This document shows positions 1 to 8,570 of a stretch of DNA of 64,000 nucleotides, piece by piece. The stretch is taken from assembly GCF_003989135.1 (NCBI RefSeq), contig NZ_RYZZ01000016.1, positions 1-64,000 on the forward strand. Reading direction: 5' to 3'. This stretch comes from Peribacillus cavernae (lineage in GTDB: Bacteria > Bacillota > Bacilli > Bacillales > DSM-1321). The notes beneath the pieces were generated by a model that saw only the letters and a program-made list of their open reading frames with translations, did not search any database and was not told the DNA's origin. The translations under genes and the position numbers were made by a program. Within the stretch, counting starts at the first letter, position 1; every line of letters begins with the position of its first letter.

Positions 1-32
1 AACCACCTAGATTGTGTGACTGCGGGGCACAC

Positions 33-62
33 TAGAAAAAAGAATGTTCTACATGAACATTC
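33..62 (-). terminator. Possible terminator of yqhR
   Basis: Read on the minus strand, nine-base arms (AGAATGTTC and its complement) around a 5-base loop are followed by a run of T. It would end a yqhR transcript that reads through the repeat element at 92-385. The AT-rich stem makes this uncertain. Confidence 0.4.
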
Positions 63-91
63 TACCATAATTCCAAATTCGCTTACACCCA

Positions 92-385
92 GAAAAGCGC
101 ATGCGCCTTGAAGGAACGTCGACTAAGATCCGCCACGTCCTGTGGCGACATCAACGTCAGCACATCCTCGAAAAGCTATCGCTTTCCTTCGTGCGATGTA
201 ATGCTGACGAAGCGTTTCTTGTCCTGTGCAAGTCCGACAAGCATAAGCCAATCACAGCAAGAAGGCGAACACCCTTCTTGCTGTGATTGGCTTATCACCT
301 CGAGGCCGACCAAGATCGCCACATCCTTATGTCTTCGTCGGCACTAGCACGTCCTGTGCGTCGGGGCTATTCGCTGGAGCTGGAC
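92..385 (+). repeat. 300-bp structured repeat element, copy 1
   Basis: The element begins with the GAAAAGCGCATGCGCC type of motif and ends near GGAGCTGGAC. It is a chain of hairpins: CGCCACGTCCTGTGGCG at about 131-147, a central hairpin with two perfect 23-base arms (243-265 and 273-295), and short stems around CTTATGTCTTCGTCGGCACTAG. A second copy lies in opposite orientation at 25243-25543 with the same order of modules. Short reading frames inside it have no ribosome binding sites and are treated as spurious. Confidence 0.85.
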
Positions 386-402
386 AATGAAAGCTGACCA
401 CT

Positions 403-936
403 TTAGTAATTCATATCAGCTTCCTGCTTCGCCTTTGCTTGTTTTTGTTTATCTATCTCCTGGTATTCATAGGAAATAGAATAGCCCACGAACACGCCAT
501 ATAATATAAAAATGCAGAAGCTGGTGATTATTGTATTGGCAGTCATCTCTGCAAAGGTAGGAAAATCAGGAAACATTGGCTTTAAAATAAAAACTAATAA
601 CAGCCATAAGCCAGCTCCATATAAAATACCTGCAAAAATGCTTTTCGCCTTTTTCAATAAAAGGTAATAAATGAGCGCTGACAATATCGAAAGAACCCCG
701 AACAGCAACAGGGACATCACGATTCCGAGCCAACCATGGACCCATGCCAAGGTGATCCATGAAGTCAGAATAAATTTCGGGCTGAAATCCATCATATTAA
801 AATAATAGGCAATATGTCCGATGAAACTCCAAATAAGGCCGCCGAAAAATCCAATGACGATTGTATCGATCGCAAGCGACATTGAATGATCTTCTTCATT
901 GCCTGGTTCATTTTGCTCTTGATTATGTTCAGACAT
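403..936 (-). CDS. yqhR: YqhR family membrane protein
   Basis: A 177-residue integral membrane protein with a charged, acidic N-terminus (about 20 residues), four hydrophobic segments and a basic/acidic coiled tail (EIDKQKQAKAKQEAD). Its position beside yqhQ and its layout match the YqhR family, whose function is unknown. An upstream ATG at 951 is in frame, but the sequence GGAGGTG overlaps that codon region and sits 8 bases before the ATG at 936, so 936 is the likelier start. It diverges from yqhQ. Confidence 0.85.
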   Translation of the reverse strand: MSEHNQEQNEPGNEEDHSMSLAIDTIVIGFFGGLIWSFIGHIAYYFNMMDFSPKFILTSWITLAWVHGWLGIVMSLLLFGVLSILSALIYYLLLKKAKSIFAGILYGAGLWLLLVFILKPMFPDFPTFAEMTANTIITSFCIFILYGVFVGYSISYEYQEIDKQKQAKAKQEADMNY

Positions 937-1174
937 GCCTTTCACCTCCATTTAATAGCATGCCCCTACGGAAATGGAATATTTTTTTCGGAGAAATTAT
1001 TCTTTCCCCAGCTCTCTTTTCTAAAATCATAAAGTACATTTCTTTCGTTTAAGGCATAACGATTATTGTACAAAAACCAGGCTTTTCTAGTATTATTAAA
1101 TAAGAATCGCAAGCCTTTCAAAAGTGTAAGATGAAATGCATGAAGAAAAATAACAGCATAGGTTGGTGTAGAAA

Positions 1175-2122
1175 TTGGCCGAAACCCAAAAACCAGTATA
1201 CGGAGGACAGGCGGTTGTGGAAGGCGTCATGTTTGGCAGTAAACGCCACACAGTTACCGCAGTCCGACGCAAAGATTCGACAATTGAGTATTATCATATT
1301 CCTCGCGAAAGTAAGCCTATAGTAAAGAAACTGAAAAGGATTCCATTTTTGAGAGGCATTGTCGCAATCATAGATTCAAGCGCCAACGGATCGAAGCATC
1401 TGAACTTTTCATCCGAACGCTTTGAGGTAGATCCTGCTGATGATGAAAAGCTCAAAAAAGAAGCATCATCCTCCAAACTGACCATGTGGTTGGGGGTGGC
1501 AGCTGTCGGGGTCCTTTCCTTCATCTTTGGTAAATTACTCTTTACACTGATCCCGGTTTTTCTCGCTGATTTGACGGAACCTATCTTCCAGGGGAAAACT
1601 GCTCAAATTCTTGTCGAAGGCTTTTTCAAATTAGTACTGTTGTTTTCCTATATTTATTTTGTGTCGCTCACGCCGATCATCAAAAGGGTTTTCCAATATC
1701 ATGGCGCAGAACACAAAGTAATCAATTGTTTTGAAAGCGGCAAGGAACTGACAGTCAAAAACATCCAAGACTCATCCAGGCTCCATTACCGCTGTGGCAG
1801 CAGCTTTATCCTTTTCACTGTATTCGTCGGGGTTTTTGTGTATATGTTTTTTCCCACAGATCCGCTCTGGCTCAGAATCGTCAATCGGATTTTGCTCATT
1901 CCTGTGGTCCTTGGCATTTCATTCGAGGTGCTTCAGCTTACAAATCGATTGCGAGACGTTCCCGTCCTGCGCTATCTCGGCTATCCTGGTCTGTGGCTGC
2001 AGCTTTTGACCACTAAAGAGCCCTCAGACGACCAGGTAGAAGTGGCACTCGCTTCCTTCAACGAGCTTCTTAGATTAGAAAAAGAAACAGATACAGGTTT
2101 AAAGACAGAAAATATTGTGTAA
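1175..2122 (+). CDS. yqhQ: YqhQ, DUF1385 family membrane protein
   Basis: A 315-residue protein with the conserved DUF1385 opening VYGGQAVVEGVMF at residues 8-20 and the family block YHGAEHKVINCFE near residue 175. Hydrophobic segments lie near 105-125, 150-170 and 215-260. The family is widespread in Firmicutes and its biochemical role is not established. The start is a TTG at 1175 because the conserved N-terminus begins MAET-KPVYGG; the ribosome binding site (AGGTTGGTG) is weak. No clear terminator lies between it and yqhP, so the two may be cotranscribed. Confidence 0.9.
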   Translation: MAETQKPVYGGQAVVEGVMFGSKRHTVTAVRRKDSTIEYYHIPRESKPIVKKLKRIPFLRGIVAIIDSSANGSKHLNFSSERFEVDPADDEKLKKEASSSKLTMWLGVAAVGVLSFIFGKLLFTLIPVFLADLTEPIFQGKTAQILVEGFFKLVLLFSYIYFVSLTPIIKRVFQYHGAEHKVINCFESGKELTVKNIQDSSRLHYRCGSSFILFTVFVGVFVYMFFPTDPLWLRIVNRILLIPVVLGISFEVLQLTNRLRDVPVLRYLGYPGLWLQLLTTKEPSDDQVEVALASFNELLRLEKETDTGLKTENIV

Positions 2123-2226
2123 AAAATAGGTAAGAGAAAAAAGAATCAGGCTTTGTCTACTTTTTTAAAAAAAGAAGTTTAAAAACCTTCAAAAATGCTT
2201 AAAATGCTCTTAAGGAGGTGTCTTTG

Positions 2227-2613
2227 TTGAATCGTTCCATTCCATACATGATTTATGGCATCATTGCATTGGCGGCCCTCGGACTGGCCAGCCAACTGTT
2301 TCATAATCCATGGGGCTTATTTAGAAGTATACTGATAATGGCTTTAGTGGCGGGAATTGTTTATTTCATCTATAAACGATTAACAAAGGGGAAGCCTAAT
2401 AAAAGAGAGCAACGGGCATTTGTCAAAGCAGCTCGCCAATCAAAAAAAAGACATAAAACAAAAAAAGCTGCTTTCAAAGGAAAACGCGATAATATCGCCA
2501 GCTTTTCTTTAGCCAAGTCGTCTAAAAAACTCAACACCAGAAAAAAATCCGAGGCTCACTTAACAGTCATTGAAGGGAAAAAAAATAAAAAGAAAAACCG
2601 GGCTTTGTTTTAA
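2227..2613 (+). CDS. yqhP: YqhP / SA1362 family small membrane protein
   Basis: A 128-residue protein with two N-terminal hydrophobic segments (about residues 5-25 and 33-50) followed by a strongly basic tail rich in KK and KKK. That architecture and the place after yqhQ match the SA1362/YqhP family, function unknown. AAGGAGG at 2212-2218 lies 8 bases before TTG 2227, so I prefer this start over the GTG at 2218, which overlaps the ribosome binding site. The stop codon lies in the loop of the terminator at 2594-2629. Confidence 0.8.
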   Translation: MNRSIPYMIYGIIALAALGLASQLFHNPWGLFRSILIMALVAGIVYFIYKRLTKGKPNKREQRAFVKAARQSKKRHKTKKAAFKGKRDNIASFSLAKSSKKLNTRKKSEAHLTVIEGKKNKKKNRALF

Positions 2614-2629
2614 AAAAGCCCGGTTTTTT
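2594..2629 (+). terminator. Terminator of yqhP
   Basis: AAACCGGGCTTT pairs with AAAGCCCGGTTT and is followed by T residues. The hairpin contains the last codons and the stop of yqhP. Confidence 0.85.
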
Positions 2630-2763
2630 GTATAAGAAAGGGCACGCTCTCGAAAACTTCTTGTTTTCGAAAAAAGTTCATGTTTATGTGTAACATTTGG
2701 AATCGTGTCAGATTGATTCTCGGTATCCATGGAGACATATTCTGGATTATCGCAAGATGCTGT

Positions 2764-3660
2764 TTAATATGTCCATTTCTTCAGGAACTTTTCAGTCGAT
2801 TTCCTGCCCTGATTGATAAGCGCTCCCCTATTCTCTTCTGTCAATTCAAATTCAGTAGCTGATATCCCCTTCATCGGGATAAAAATGATATTTTTGACAA
2901 GCTTTCTTGAAATATACCTTGAATCGTGTGCATCTTTCATCGTCTTGAAAAGGGCACTGAACATCTCGATCGCATTATCGATTTCATGTGGCTTTTTTTT
3001 ACTATCTTCATCTCCGTTTAATTTGATTCCAATTACCGGCCGTTCCTTCTTACGGTTGTCTGAATCAAAAAGCCACATCGGAAAGTTGCTTAATACACCG
3101 CCATCAACAAAAATATTATCTGCTTTTCTGTTGCCTGTCTTCAACCTGACTGGTTCGAAGAAATAAGGAATGCTGCAGCTCATCCTGACTGCTTTGGCAA
3201 CCGGAAAACTGTCTGGTTCAATTCCATACTTATTGAGATCGTCAGGCAATACGACCAGTCTTCCATCGCTAATATCGGAGACGATGATCCTCAGGCTCTG
3301 ATCCGGCAAATCCGCAAAAGTGACTACCCCTTTTGCAGCAAGTTTTTCGCTGATCCACTTTTCAAGGGCATCGCCTTTATACAAACCCAATTTCCAATAA
3401 ACCATCAGCCACTTTAAAAACGGAATCGGTAAGCAATTTCTTTTCCGTTTATCCAAAAGCTCACTTACATCCATTTCGTTTAACATTGTAATCAATTCAT
3501 TGCTAGTATAGCCGGCCGTAATAAACGCAGCAATAATCGAACCGGCACTTGTCCCTGCTGTCCTGCAGAATCTAAAGCCCTTTTCCTCCAGCACCTGAAC
3601 AGCCCCGACCAGGGCAAATCCTTTAATTCCTCCCCCAGAAAATACACCGTCAATAATCAT
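2764..3660 (-). CDS. yqhO: Patatin-like phospholipase YqhO
   Basis: A 298-residue patatin-family serine hydrolase, expected to act on acyl lipids with a Ser-Asp dyad. The oxyanion-hole loop GGGIKG is at residues 9-14, the nucleophile motif GTSAG places Ser at residue 38, and the DGG motif in VDGGVLSNFP supplies the Asp. No signal peptide is visible, so it is probably cytoplasmic. The ATG at 3660 has GGGGTGG 5 bases upstream; the in-frame GTG at 3669 lacks a good site. In B. subtilis mntR lies nearby; it is not seen here. The natural substrate is unknown. Confidence 0.88.
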   Translation of the reverse strand: MIIDGVFSGGGIKGFALVGAVQVLEEKGFRFCRTAGTSAGSIIAAFITAGYTSNELITMLNEMDVSELLDKRKRNCLPIPFLKWLMVYWKLGLYKGDALEKWISEKLAAKGVVTFADLPDQSLRIIVSDISDGRLVVLPDDLNKYGIEPDSFPVAKAVRMSCSIPYFFEPVRLKTGNRKADNIFVDGGVLSNFPMWLFDSDNRKKERPVIGIKLNGDEDSKKKPHEIDNAIEMFSALFKTMKDAHDSRYISRKLVKNIIFIPMKGISATEFELTEENRGALINQGRKSTEKFLKKWTY

Positions 3661-3968
3661 TGTGCCCACCCCTGCTTAGGCTTTTATACAATGTAGTCAG
3701 GGGATAAGTTGTATGTTACTAAATTCTTTTCTTCTTTATCGCTGTTCAGGTAAAATACTTGATTTCACTTTCCGGAAAAAAAGCGGCCGATATAACCCCT
3801 GATTGTAGCTTCTAGCTCAGCGTCATCTTCGGTTTGATACACATCCTTTAACAGCAGGGTATGTTTGTTAGTTATGAAGTTCAGAAAAATTGACACCCTA
3901 ATTCATAAGGATCGTTTTTCTGAATCCTGTACTTCAAAATTTTTTTTAAGGAGGAGGAGACATAGATC
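3661..3968. other. Intergenic, no gene seen
   Basis: Divergent intergenic region between yqhO and the small ORF. No convincing coding frame on either strand, no mntR remnant and no strong hairpin were found. Confidence 0.6.
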
Positions 3969-4154
3969 ATGAAAAAAAGAGAAGAACAATTTCTAACCAA
4001 TGCCTCAAAAGAAAAGCAGTTTACCATTGAAAGTGACACTTTTCCAAACCTGAAGAATATCCCCGGTGATTCTGTGGATGAATATACAGATTTAAAAACA
4101 GCAAACATCATTCTTGCTGGAGAAGAAATAGGCCAGCAGAACGAAAATTTATAA
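3969..4154 (+). CDS. Small hydrophilic protein, unknown
   Basis: A 61-residue, highly charged protein without membrane segments. Confidence that it is translated rests on the strong GGAGGAGGAG site about 9 bases before the ATG and on the terminator just downstream. It resembles the many short acidic/basic proteins of bacilli that accompany sporulation or stress genes, but I cannot name a family. Confidence 0.6.
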   Translation: MKKREEQFLTNASKEKQFTIESDTFPNLKNIPGDSVDEYTDLKTANIILAGEEIGQQNENL

Positions 4155-4170
4155 GAAAAACGGAAGCGCT
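4155..4170 (+). repeat. Short GAAAA-CGGAAGCGCT repeat
   Basis: A degenerate copy of the GAAAAGCG-AAGCGC motif that opens the structured repeats at 92, 25543 and 52074. Here it is followed by only a partial GTCGATGTCAGCGTGGACGGC segment, as if the rest of the element had been lost. Confidence 0.45.
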
Positions 4171-4220
4171 AGTTCTGAATGATCGATTAATGCCCGACCG
4201 TCGATGTCAGCGTGGACGGC

Positions 4221-4262
4221 AAAAAAGACCGATTGCATATTGTATTGTAATCGGTCTTTTTC
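4221..4262. terminator. Bidirectional terminator
   Basis: AAAAAGACCGATTGCA pairs with a TGTAATCGGTCTTTTT arm. T runs on both strands would end the small ORF (plus) and the MFS gene (minus), which converge here. Confidence 0.8.
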
Positions 4263-4274
4263 CCTTTCATTTTG

Positions 4275-5519
4275 TCATGCATGAGCTTCCTTCTTTTCGG
4301 CATTCTCAGTTTTGATGAACTTTAACACGATGAACATAATGAGGATGCCAATAACCCCGGACGCAATATAACTAACATTTAAGTAATTTTTCATTAGGAT
4401 GGACATGAGCGGGGGTCCTAGTGCTACTCCGGTAAAACGGGCCGAACTGTAAAACGCCGAAATCGTTCCCCTTTCTTCCTTCTCAATATTTTCGGTAATC
4501 ATGGCATCCAGTGTTGGCAATAGTGCACCAATCGCGATTCCAACAAGGCTGGTGACAACTAAAAGCAGTATCAACCTGGCTTTCGTGTATCCGACAAACA
4601 CCACACTGATCGACATGAGAATCAAACAGGCAATAATCAGCTTTTTCATCGCAGGAAGGCTACCCTTTATTGTCCTCCCGGTAATAAAGGATGAAATACA
4701 AAGCAAAAACAGAGGAATAGCAATAATAAAGCCTTTCTTCACGCCTTTTAATTGATGGATTGCCTCCAGGCTGTCGGACAGGAAAAACAGCATTCCGAAT
4801 AAAATAAGCATGACGAATGCACCTAGCAGGAAGATGGTGAACAGCCATTTCCCTTCCTGCTTAAACGTTTTTTTGGTTGTATTGATAAATTCCTTAAATT
4901 TTTTCGGCTCCTCTTTCTCTTTGGGAACTTTTATAAAGAAAAATACAAGGATGATCGAAATCAGACTAAAAAAGGAGATAGAGAAAAACGGCAGATACCA
5001 TATAAAAGCGGCAAAAAGCGAGCCAAGAATCGGGCTGAGCACTTTACCGAACGTATTGCTCGTTTCAATGATTCCAAGGCATGAGCTCGTTTTCTCGTCA
5101 TCATCCTTATACAGATCACCGACTAATGGCAAAATGATCGGGGAAGCGCCCGATGCCCCGATCCCCTGTAACACCCGGCCAATAATGATCCAGGTGAAGG
5201 GATGTTCGAGTTTCCAGGAGGCAAACCCGGCGATAAGCCCGCCAAGCAGAGCAATGACCAAAGCTGGCAGAATCACTTTCTTTCGGCCAAGCGTATCCGA
5301 TAAGTAGCCTGCGACCGGTATTAGAAAAATCGAAGCAATTGAATAACTGGTAATAACCATACTCGATTGAAGTGATGTGATCCCGACCTTTTCCTCAAAG
5401 ATTGGCAGAATAGGGATCAGCATCGAGTTTCCCAGCGTCATCACGAGTGGGATCGATGCCATGCTGATGATACACCATGCACTGACTTTATTCTCTTCTG
5501 TAGCTTTCTTTTGTTCCAT
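4275..5519 (-). CDS. MFS drug-type exporter (DHA1-like)
   Basis: A 414-residue major facilitator with about 12 hydrophobic segments and a longer cytoplasmic loop in the middle (KEKEEPKKFKEFINTTKKTFKQE, about residues 195-220). The loop 2-3 motif reads DTLGRKK, and the helix 5 region carries GKVLSPILGSL, a drug/H+ antiporter-like motif C. It most resembles proton-driven exporters of small molecules, including the bacillibactin-exporter-like group; the substrate cannot be read from sequence. It is monocistronic, with GGGGTGG upstream of the ATG and the shared terminator at 4221-4262. Confidence 0.8.
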   Translation of the reverse strand: MEQKKATEENKVSAWCIISMASIPLVMTLGNSMLIPILPIFEEKVGITSLQSSMVITSYSIASIFLIPVAGYLSDTLGRKKVILPALVIALLGGLIAGFASWKLEHPFTWIIIGRVLQGIGASGASPIILPLVGDLYKDDDEKTSSCLGIIETSNTFGKVLSPILGSLFAAFIWYLPFFSISFFSLISIILVFFFIKVPKEKEEPKKFKEFINTTKKTFKQEGKWLFTIFLLGAFVMLILFGMLFFLSDSLEAIHQLKGVKKGFIIAIPLFLLCISSFITGRTIKGSLPAMKKLIIACLILMSISVVFVGYTKARLILLLVVTSLVGIAIGALLPTLDAMITENIEKEERGTISAFYSSARFTGVALGPPLMSILMKNYLNVSYIASGVIGILIMFIVLKFIKTENAEKKEAHA

Positions 5520-5632
5520 CCTTCCACCCCATCAAGCCATTTATATTAATATAGTGTCCTTTATGAGGAAATACTTTCGAGCAAAAAAAAGGAAACGCAG
5601 TTTGGATAGCTTCACTTTCATTCCAAATCCAA

Positions 5633-5662
5633 AAACCTGACAGTATGGTTCGCTGTCAGGTT
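5633..5662. terminator. Hairpin, probable terminator
   Basis: AACCTGACAG pairs with CTGTCAGGTT across a 9-base loop. A T run follows on the minus strand, so it may end transcripts coming from the IS30 remnant. Confidence 0.55.
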
Positions 5663-5766
5663 GTAGCCCTGGAATAAAGTTTGATGGTTAATTGTAAAAT
5701 CAAATGCAACACTTAGTGAAACCGTATCCCATCAGGGGATAGGTGGCATTGTTTGGACAGTGTGGC

Positions 5767-6362
<596 letters not shown>

Positions 6363-6423
6363 TTTGTAACACCTCCCTACTTGCTTACCTTTTTTCTAGA
6401 ACTCTTTTCCATATTAAATCTAG

Positions 6424-6510
6424 AAATCCTTGTTAAAGAATGCTGCCCTTTCAAGCAAAAATGGGCGCAATTTTATTCCAGAATGGCGCCCTTTTTTATT
6501 GAACAAATCT
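6424..6510 (-). repeat. Cassette-boundary repeat r1 (GGGCGC hairpin)
   Basis: In gene direction it reads TTGTTCAATAAAAAAGGGCG, then CATTCTGGAATAAAATTG and GCGCCC, then a degenerate second unit (GGGCAGCATTCTTTAACAA). GGGCGC/GCGCCC arms with an inner ATTC/GAAT pair form the hairpin. It lies directly downstream of the DinB gene and may also act as its terminator. Confidence 0.6.
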
Positions 6511-6528
6511 AATGTGTTTTATAGGGTA

Positions 6529-7086
6529 TCATTTATTGGTTTCCTTATTACAACTCTGGTTTCTTTTCAGAGTTTGTTGTAAATATTCCTCCGATTTCCC
6601 CACGGGGATGCTAAGGCTTTCCCAATTCTCATCTTTTAATTGCTTACCTATATAAACGATTTGCCCTACGTGATAAGCATAATGAGCCATTTGCCTCTCA
6701 ATCGCTTCCAGCACCGTGTGATTTTCACCACGGATATATATACTATTTAATAAATCCTGATCTTTTAACCCATTTAATGTTTCAAAAAGTGTATTCCAAC
6801 CCTTTTCCCATACTGTTATCAATTCTTGTTTTGATGATATATCATCTTCAAATTCTTGATCACGATTTCTGTAAGATTTTTCTCCATCTGAGATTAAAAA
6901 GTCAGACCATCTGGACACCATATTTCCACCTAGATGCTTTGCTATAACTGCAACACTATTAGAGGCTTCATTCAAATTCCAGTGAATATCTTCTTCTGAC
7001 AACTGACTTATTGTCTTATCTCCAAGACCTTTAACGCTTTTAAATCTTTCCAGCACAACTTTCAAATATTCATTTCCAAGATTCAT
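6529..7086 (-). CDS. DinB-superfamily protein (DUF1572)
   Basis: A 185-residue four-helix-bundle protein of the DinB superfamily, DUF1572 branch. Typical positions are visible: the first metal-site His in VIAKHLGGNM (near residue 51) and the His pair in HYAYHVGQ near residue 137. Family members are metal-binding and often thiol-dependent, but this branch has no assigned reaction. AAGGGGGG lies just before the ATG. It is the first member of the AT-rich, co-oriented array, and its surroundings (repeats r1 and r2) suggest it moved as a single-gene unit. Confidence 0.85.
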   Translation of the reverse strand: MNLGNEYLKVVLERFKSVKGLGDKTISQLSEEDIHWNLNEASNSVAVIAKHLGGNMVSRWSDFLISDGEKSYRNRDQEFEDDISSKQELITVWEKGWNTLFETLNGLKDQDLLNSIYIRGENHTVLEAIERQMAHYAYHVGQIVYIGKQLKDENWESLSIPVGKSEEYLQQTLKRNQSCNKETNK

Positions 7087-7119
7087 TAATGTCCCCCCTT
7101 CAAATAAGCCATTGTGTAG

Positions 7120-7165
7120 AGTTCCTCCAGTTTTGCGCCCGATTCTTGAATAACGAATTTCGCTA
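7120..7165 (-). repeat. Cassette-boundary repeat r2
   Basis: In gene direction it reads TTATTCAAGAATCGGGCGCA. The ten-base core AATCGGGCGC (complement at 7135-7144) is identical to those at 7993-8002 and 10100-10109. It lies between the retropepsin gene and the DinB gene. Confidence 0.6.
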
Positions 7166-7201
7166 ATTATTGCTTTTGTTTCGTATCAATTCATATTTTG
7201 A

Positions 7202-7582
7202 TTAATGATTTTGAACTAATTCTAATTTTTCTAAATCAATGATAAACTTTCCATTCATTAGGATATCTAGTCCTATCAGACCGTTGATACCCCAATCATT
7301 TAGATCTCCAAAATCTAACTTCATTTCTGAAATTTCGTGTGTACCTAACTTAGTAAAATCAACTAGTTTTCGGAAAGAATACTCTTCACCGCCAATTCCA
7401 TACGCACTTACCAGAGGATCTCCATTTTCAAAGTAAATTCCTATATCATCAACAATGTCGGATGAGATTAGTGTATGAGCTGCACCAGTATCTATAACAA
7501 GCTTATCTATTATTTTCGTTTTTCCTTTATAAGAAATCGCCATTTTAACTTCTAGTAAACGATTTACCAATTCTAACTTCAT
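7202..7582 (-). CDS. Retropepsin-like aspartyl protease
   Basis: A 126-residue single-domain protein of the retroviral-type aspartic protease fold. The catalytic signature DTGAAHTLIS is at residues 31-40, and the later hydrophobic-hydrophobic-Gly segment INGLIGLDIL forms the second psi-loop-like element. Such proteins work as homodimers because each chain brings one Asp. Its ATG overlaps the upstream gene's stop (ATGA), so the two are translationally coupled and likely form one functional pair. The substrate is unknown. Confidence 0.75.
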   Translation of the reverse strand: MKLELVNRLLEVKMAISYKGKTKIIDKLVIDTGAAHTLISSDIVDDIGIYFENGDPLVSAYGIGGEEYSFRKLVDFTKLGTHEISEMKLDFGDLNDWGINGLIGLDILMNGKFIIDLEKLELVQNH

Positions 7583-7827
7583 AATCTCATACCTCTTAAA
7601 CCAGTAGGGTTTCTCATTTCAATAACAATTTTTTCAGAACCTGTATGATAAACAATGGTATCACCTTTTGATTTAAGTAACTCTTTTGTAGCTAATTTAG
7701 AATCTCCAATAAGATTAATTAATGCAACATCCGTTACAATCTTTTTATCATTTTCTAAATAAAAACTAAGGATATTGAGTTTCACATACTGATCTGGATA
7801 TATTTTACGAATTTCTTCCCATCTCAT
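7579..7827 (-). CDS. Unknown partner of retropepsin-like protein
   Basis: An 82-residue soluble protein without recognised motifs. It starts behind a strong AAGGAGTG site and overlaps the start of the retropepsin-like gene by four bases. The predicted alternation of short strands and helices and the tight coupling suggest a chaperone, substrate or inhibitor of the protease, but this is inference from context only. Confidence 0.65.
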   Translation of the reverse strand: MRWEEIRKIYPDQYVKLNILSFYLENDKKIVTDVALINLIGDSKLATKELLKSKGDTIVYHTGSEKIVIEMRNPTGLRGMRL

Positions 7828-7964
7828 TGTTTATCACTCCTTGTCTTGTTTCTTATATTTACCATAGCATATTCTTATTACAACTTAAATAATTGCCTCT
7901 GTTAGTAACGCAAGAAAATTTAGAGATTAATTTACCGAACCATAAGAACCCTTGAAATACAAGA

Positions 7965-8060
7965 AAAAGGCCACTTTCATTACTCAAGAAAAGCGCCCGA
8001 TTGTTGAAAATCATTGCAAGACCTTATTGAACAAAAGCCCCCGTTTGTTTAATTAAGAAG
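7965..8060 (-). repeat. Cassette-boundary repeat r3 (multi-unit)
   Basis: In gene direction three related units follow one another after fosB: AAACGGGGGCTTTTGTTCAA, then TTTTCAACAATCGGGCGCTT, then a decayed AGTGGCCTTTTTCTTG unit. The core AATCGGGCGC is at 7993-8002. It lies between fosB and the retropepsin pair. Confidence 0.6.
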
Positions 8061-8065
8061 TCCTT

Positions 8066-8488
8066 TTAATCAAAAAACTCCATATGTGTTTTCTCTTGTT
8101 TGTAGTAATCCAATCTATCTTGTAATGTACCTGTATGAAATTCAAATTTATGACCATCTGGGTCAGTAAAATATATGGACTTTTTATCTTTTTTAGCTCT
8201 TGAACGACCTTTCAAAATGTTTACATTCAATTCTCTTAGTTTTTCGTATATTTTATCAAATTCGGCTTCTTCAATAGAAAAAGCTATGTGTGTGTATGAT
8301 TGGTTTATTTCATTACGTGGTATATCTTTCTCTACATTGAGAGCCAGCCATATTCCATCTAAATCAAAGTAAGCAGTGCTTCTACCTTTTACTAACAACT
8401 TAGCATCAAATACATTTTTGTAAAACTCAATGGATTTTTCTAAATCAGAAACTGAAAATAAAAAATGATTAAGCCCTTTTATCGACAC
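8066..8488 (-). CDS. fosB: Metallothiol transferase FosB, fosfomycin resistance
   Basis: A 140-residue member of the vicinal oxygen chelate superfamily. FosB adds bacillithiol (or another thiol) to fosfomycin, opening the epoxide in the cytoplasm. The metal ligands are His8 (LNHFLF), His67 (SYTHIAF) and Glu116 (HKFEFHTG). The block HTGTLQDRLDYY and the RNEI-QSYTHIAF region are typical of FosB rather than of a generic glyoxalase. The start is GTG with GAGGTG upstream. Low GC and flanking boundary repeats point to acquisition as a single-gene unit. Drug specificity is inferred from family. Confidence 0.85.
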   Translation of the reverse strand: MSIKGLNHFLFSVSDLEKSIEFYKNVFDAKLLVKGRSTAYFDLDGIWLALNVEKDIPRNEINQSYTHIAFSIEEAEFDKIYEKLRELNVNILKGRSRAKKDKKSIYFTDPDGHKFEFHTGTLQDRLDYYKQEKTHMEFFD

Positions 8489-8570
8489 TGTATCACCTCA
8501 ACCTGCTATAAGAAATATGCGAATCCTCTTGTTGATGGTTCGCACCCATTGGTTCAGCAAAAACCTCCCT
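8489..8570 (-). repeat. Decayed cassette-boundary repeat r4
   Basis: In gene direction the sequence TTTGCTGAACCAATGGGTGC resembles the TTCAACAATCGGGCGC core with several changes. It lies between the kinase gene and fosB. It is supported only by position and partial similarity. Confidence 0.35.

Noticed and set aside
101..347. Two overlapping open frames of 61 and 79 codons
   Set aside because: They fall within the hairpin-rich repeat element, cross its perfect stem and lack ribosome binding sites.
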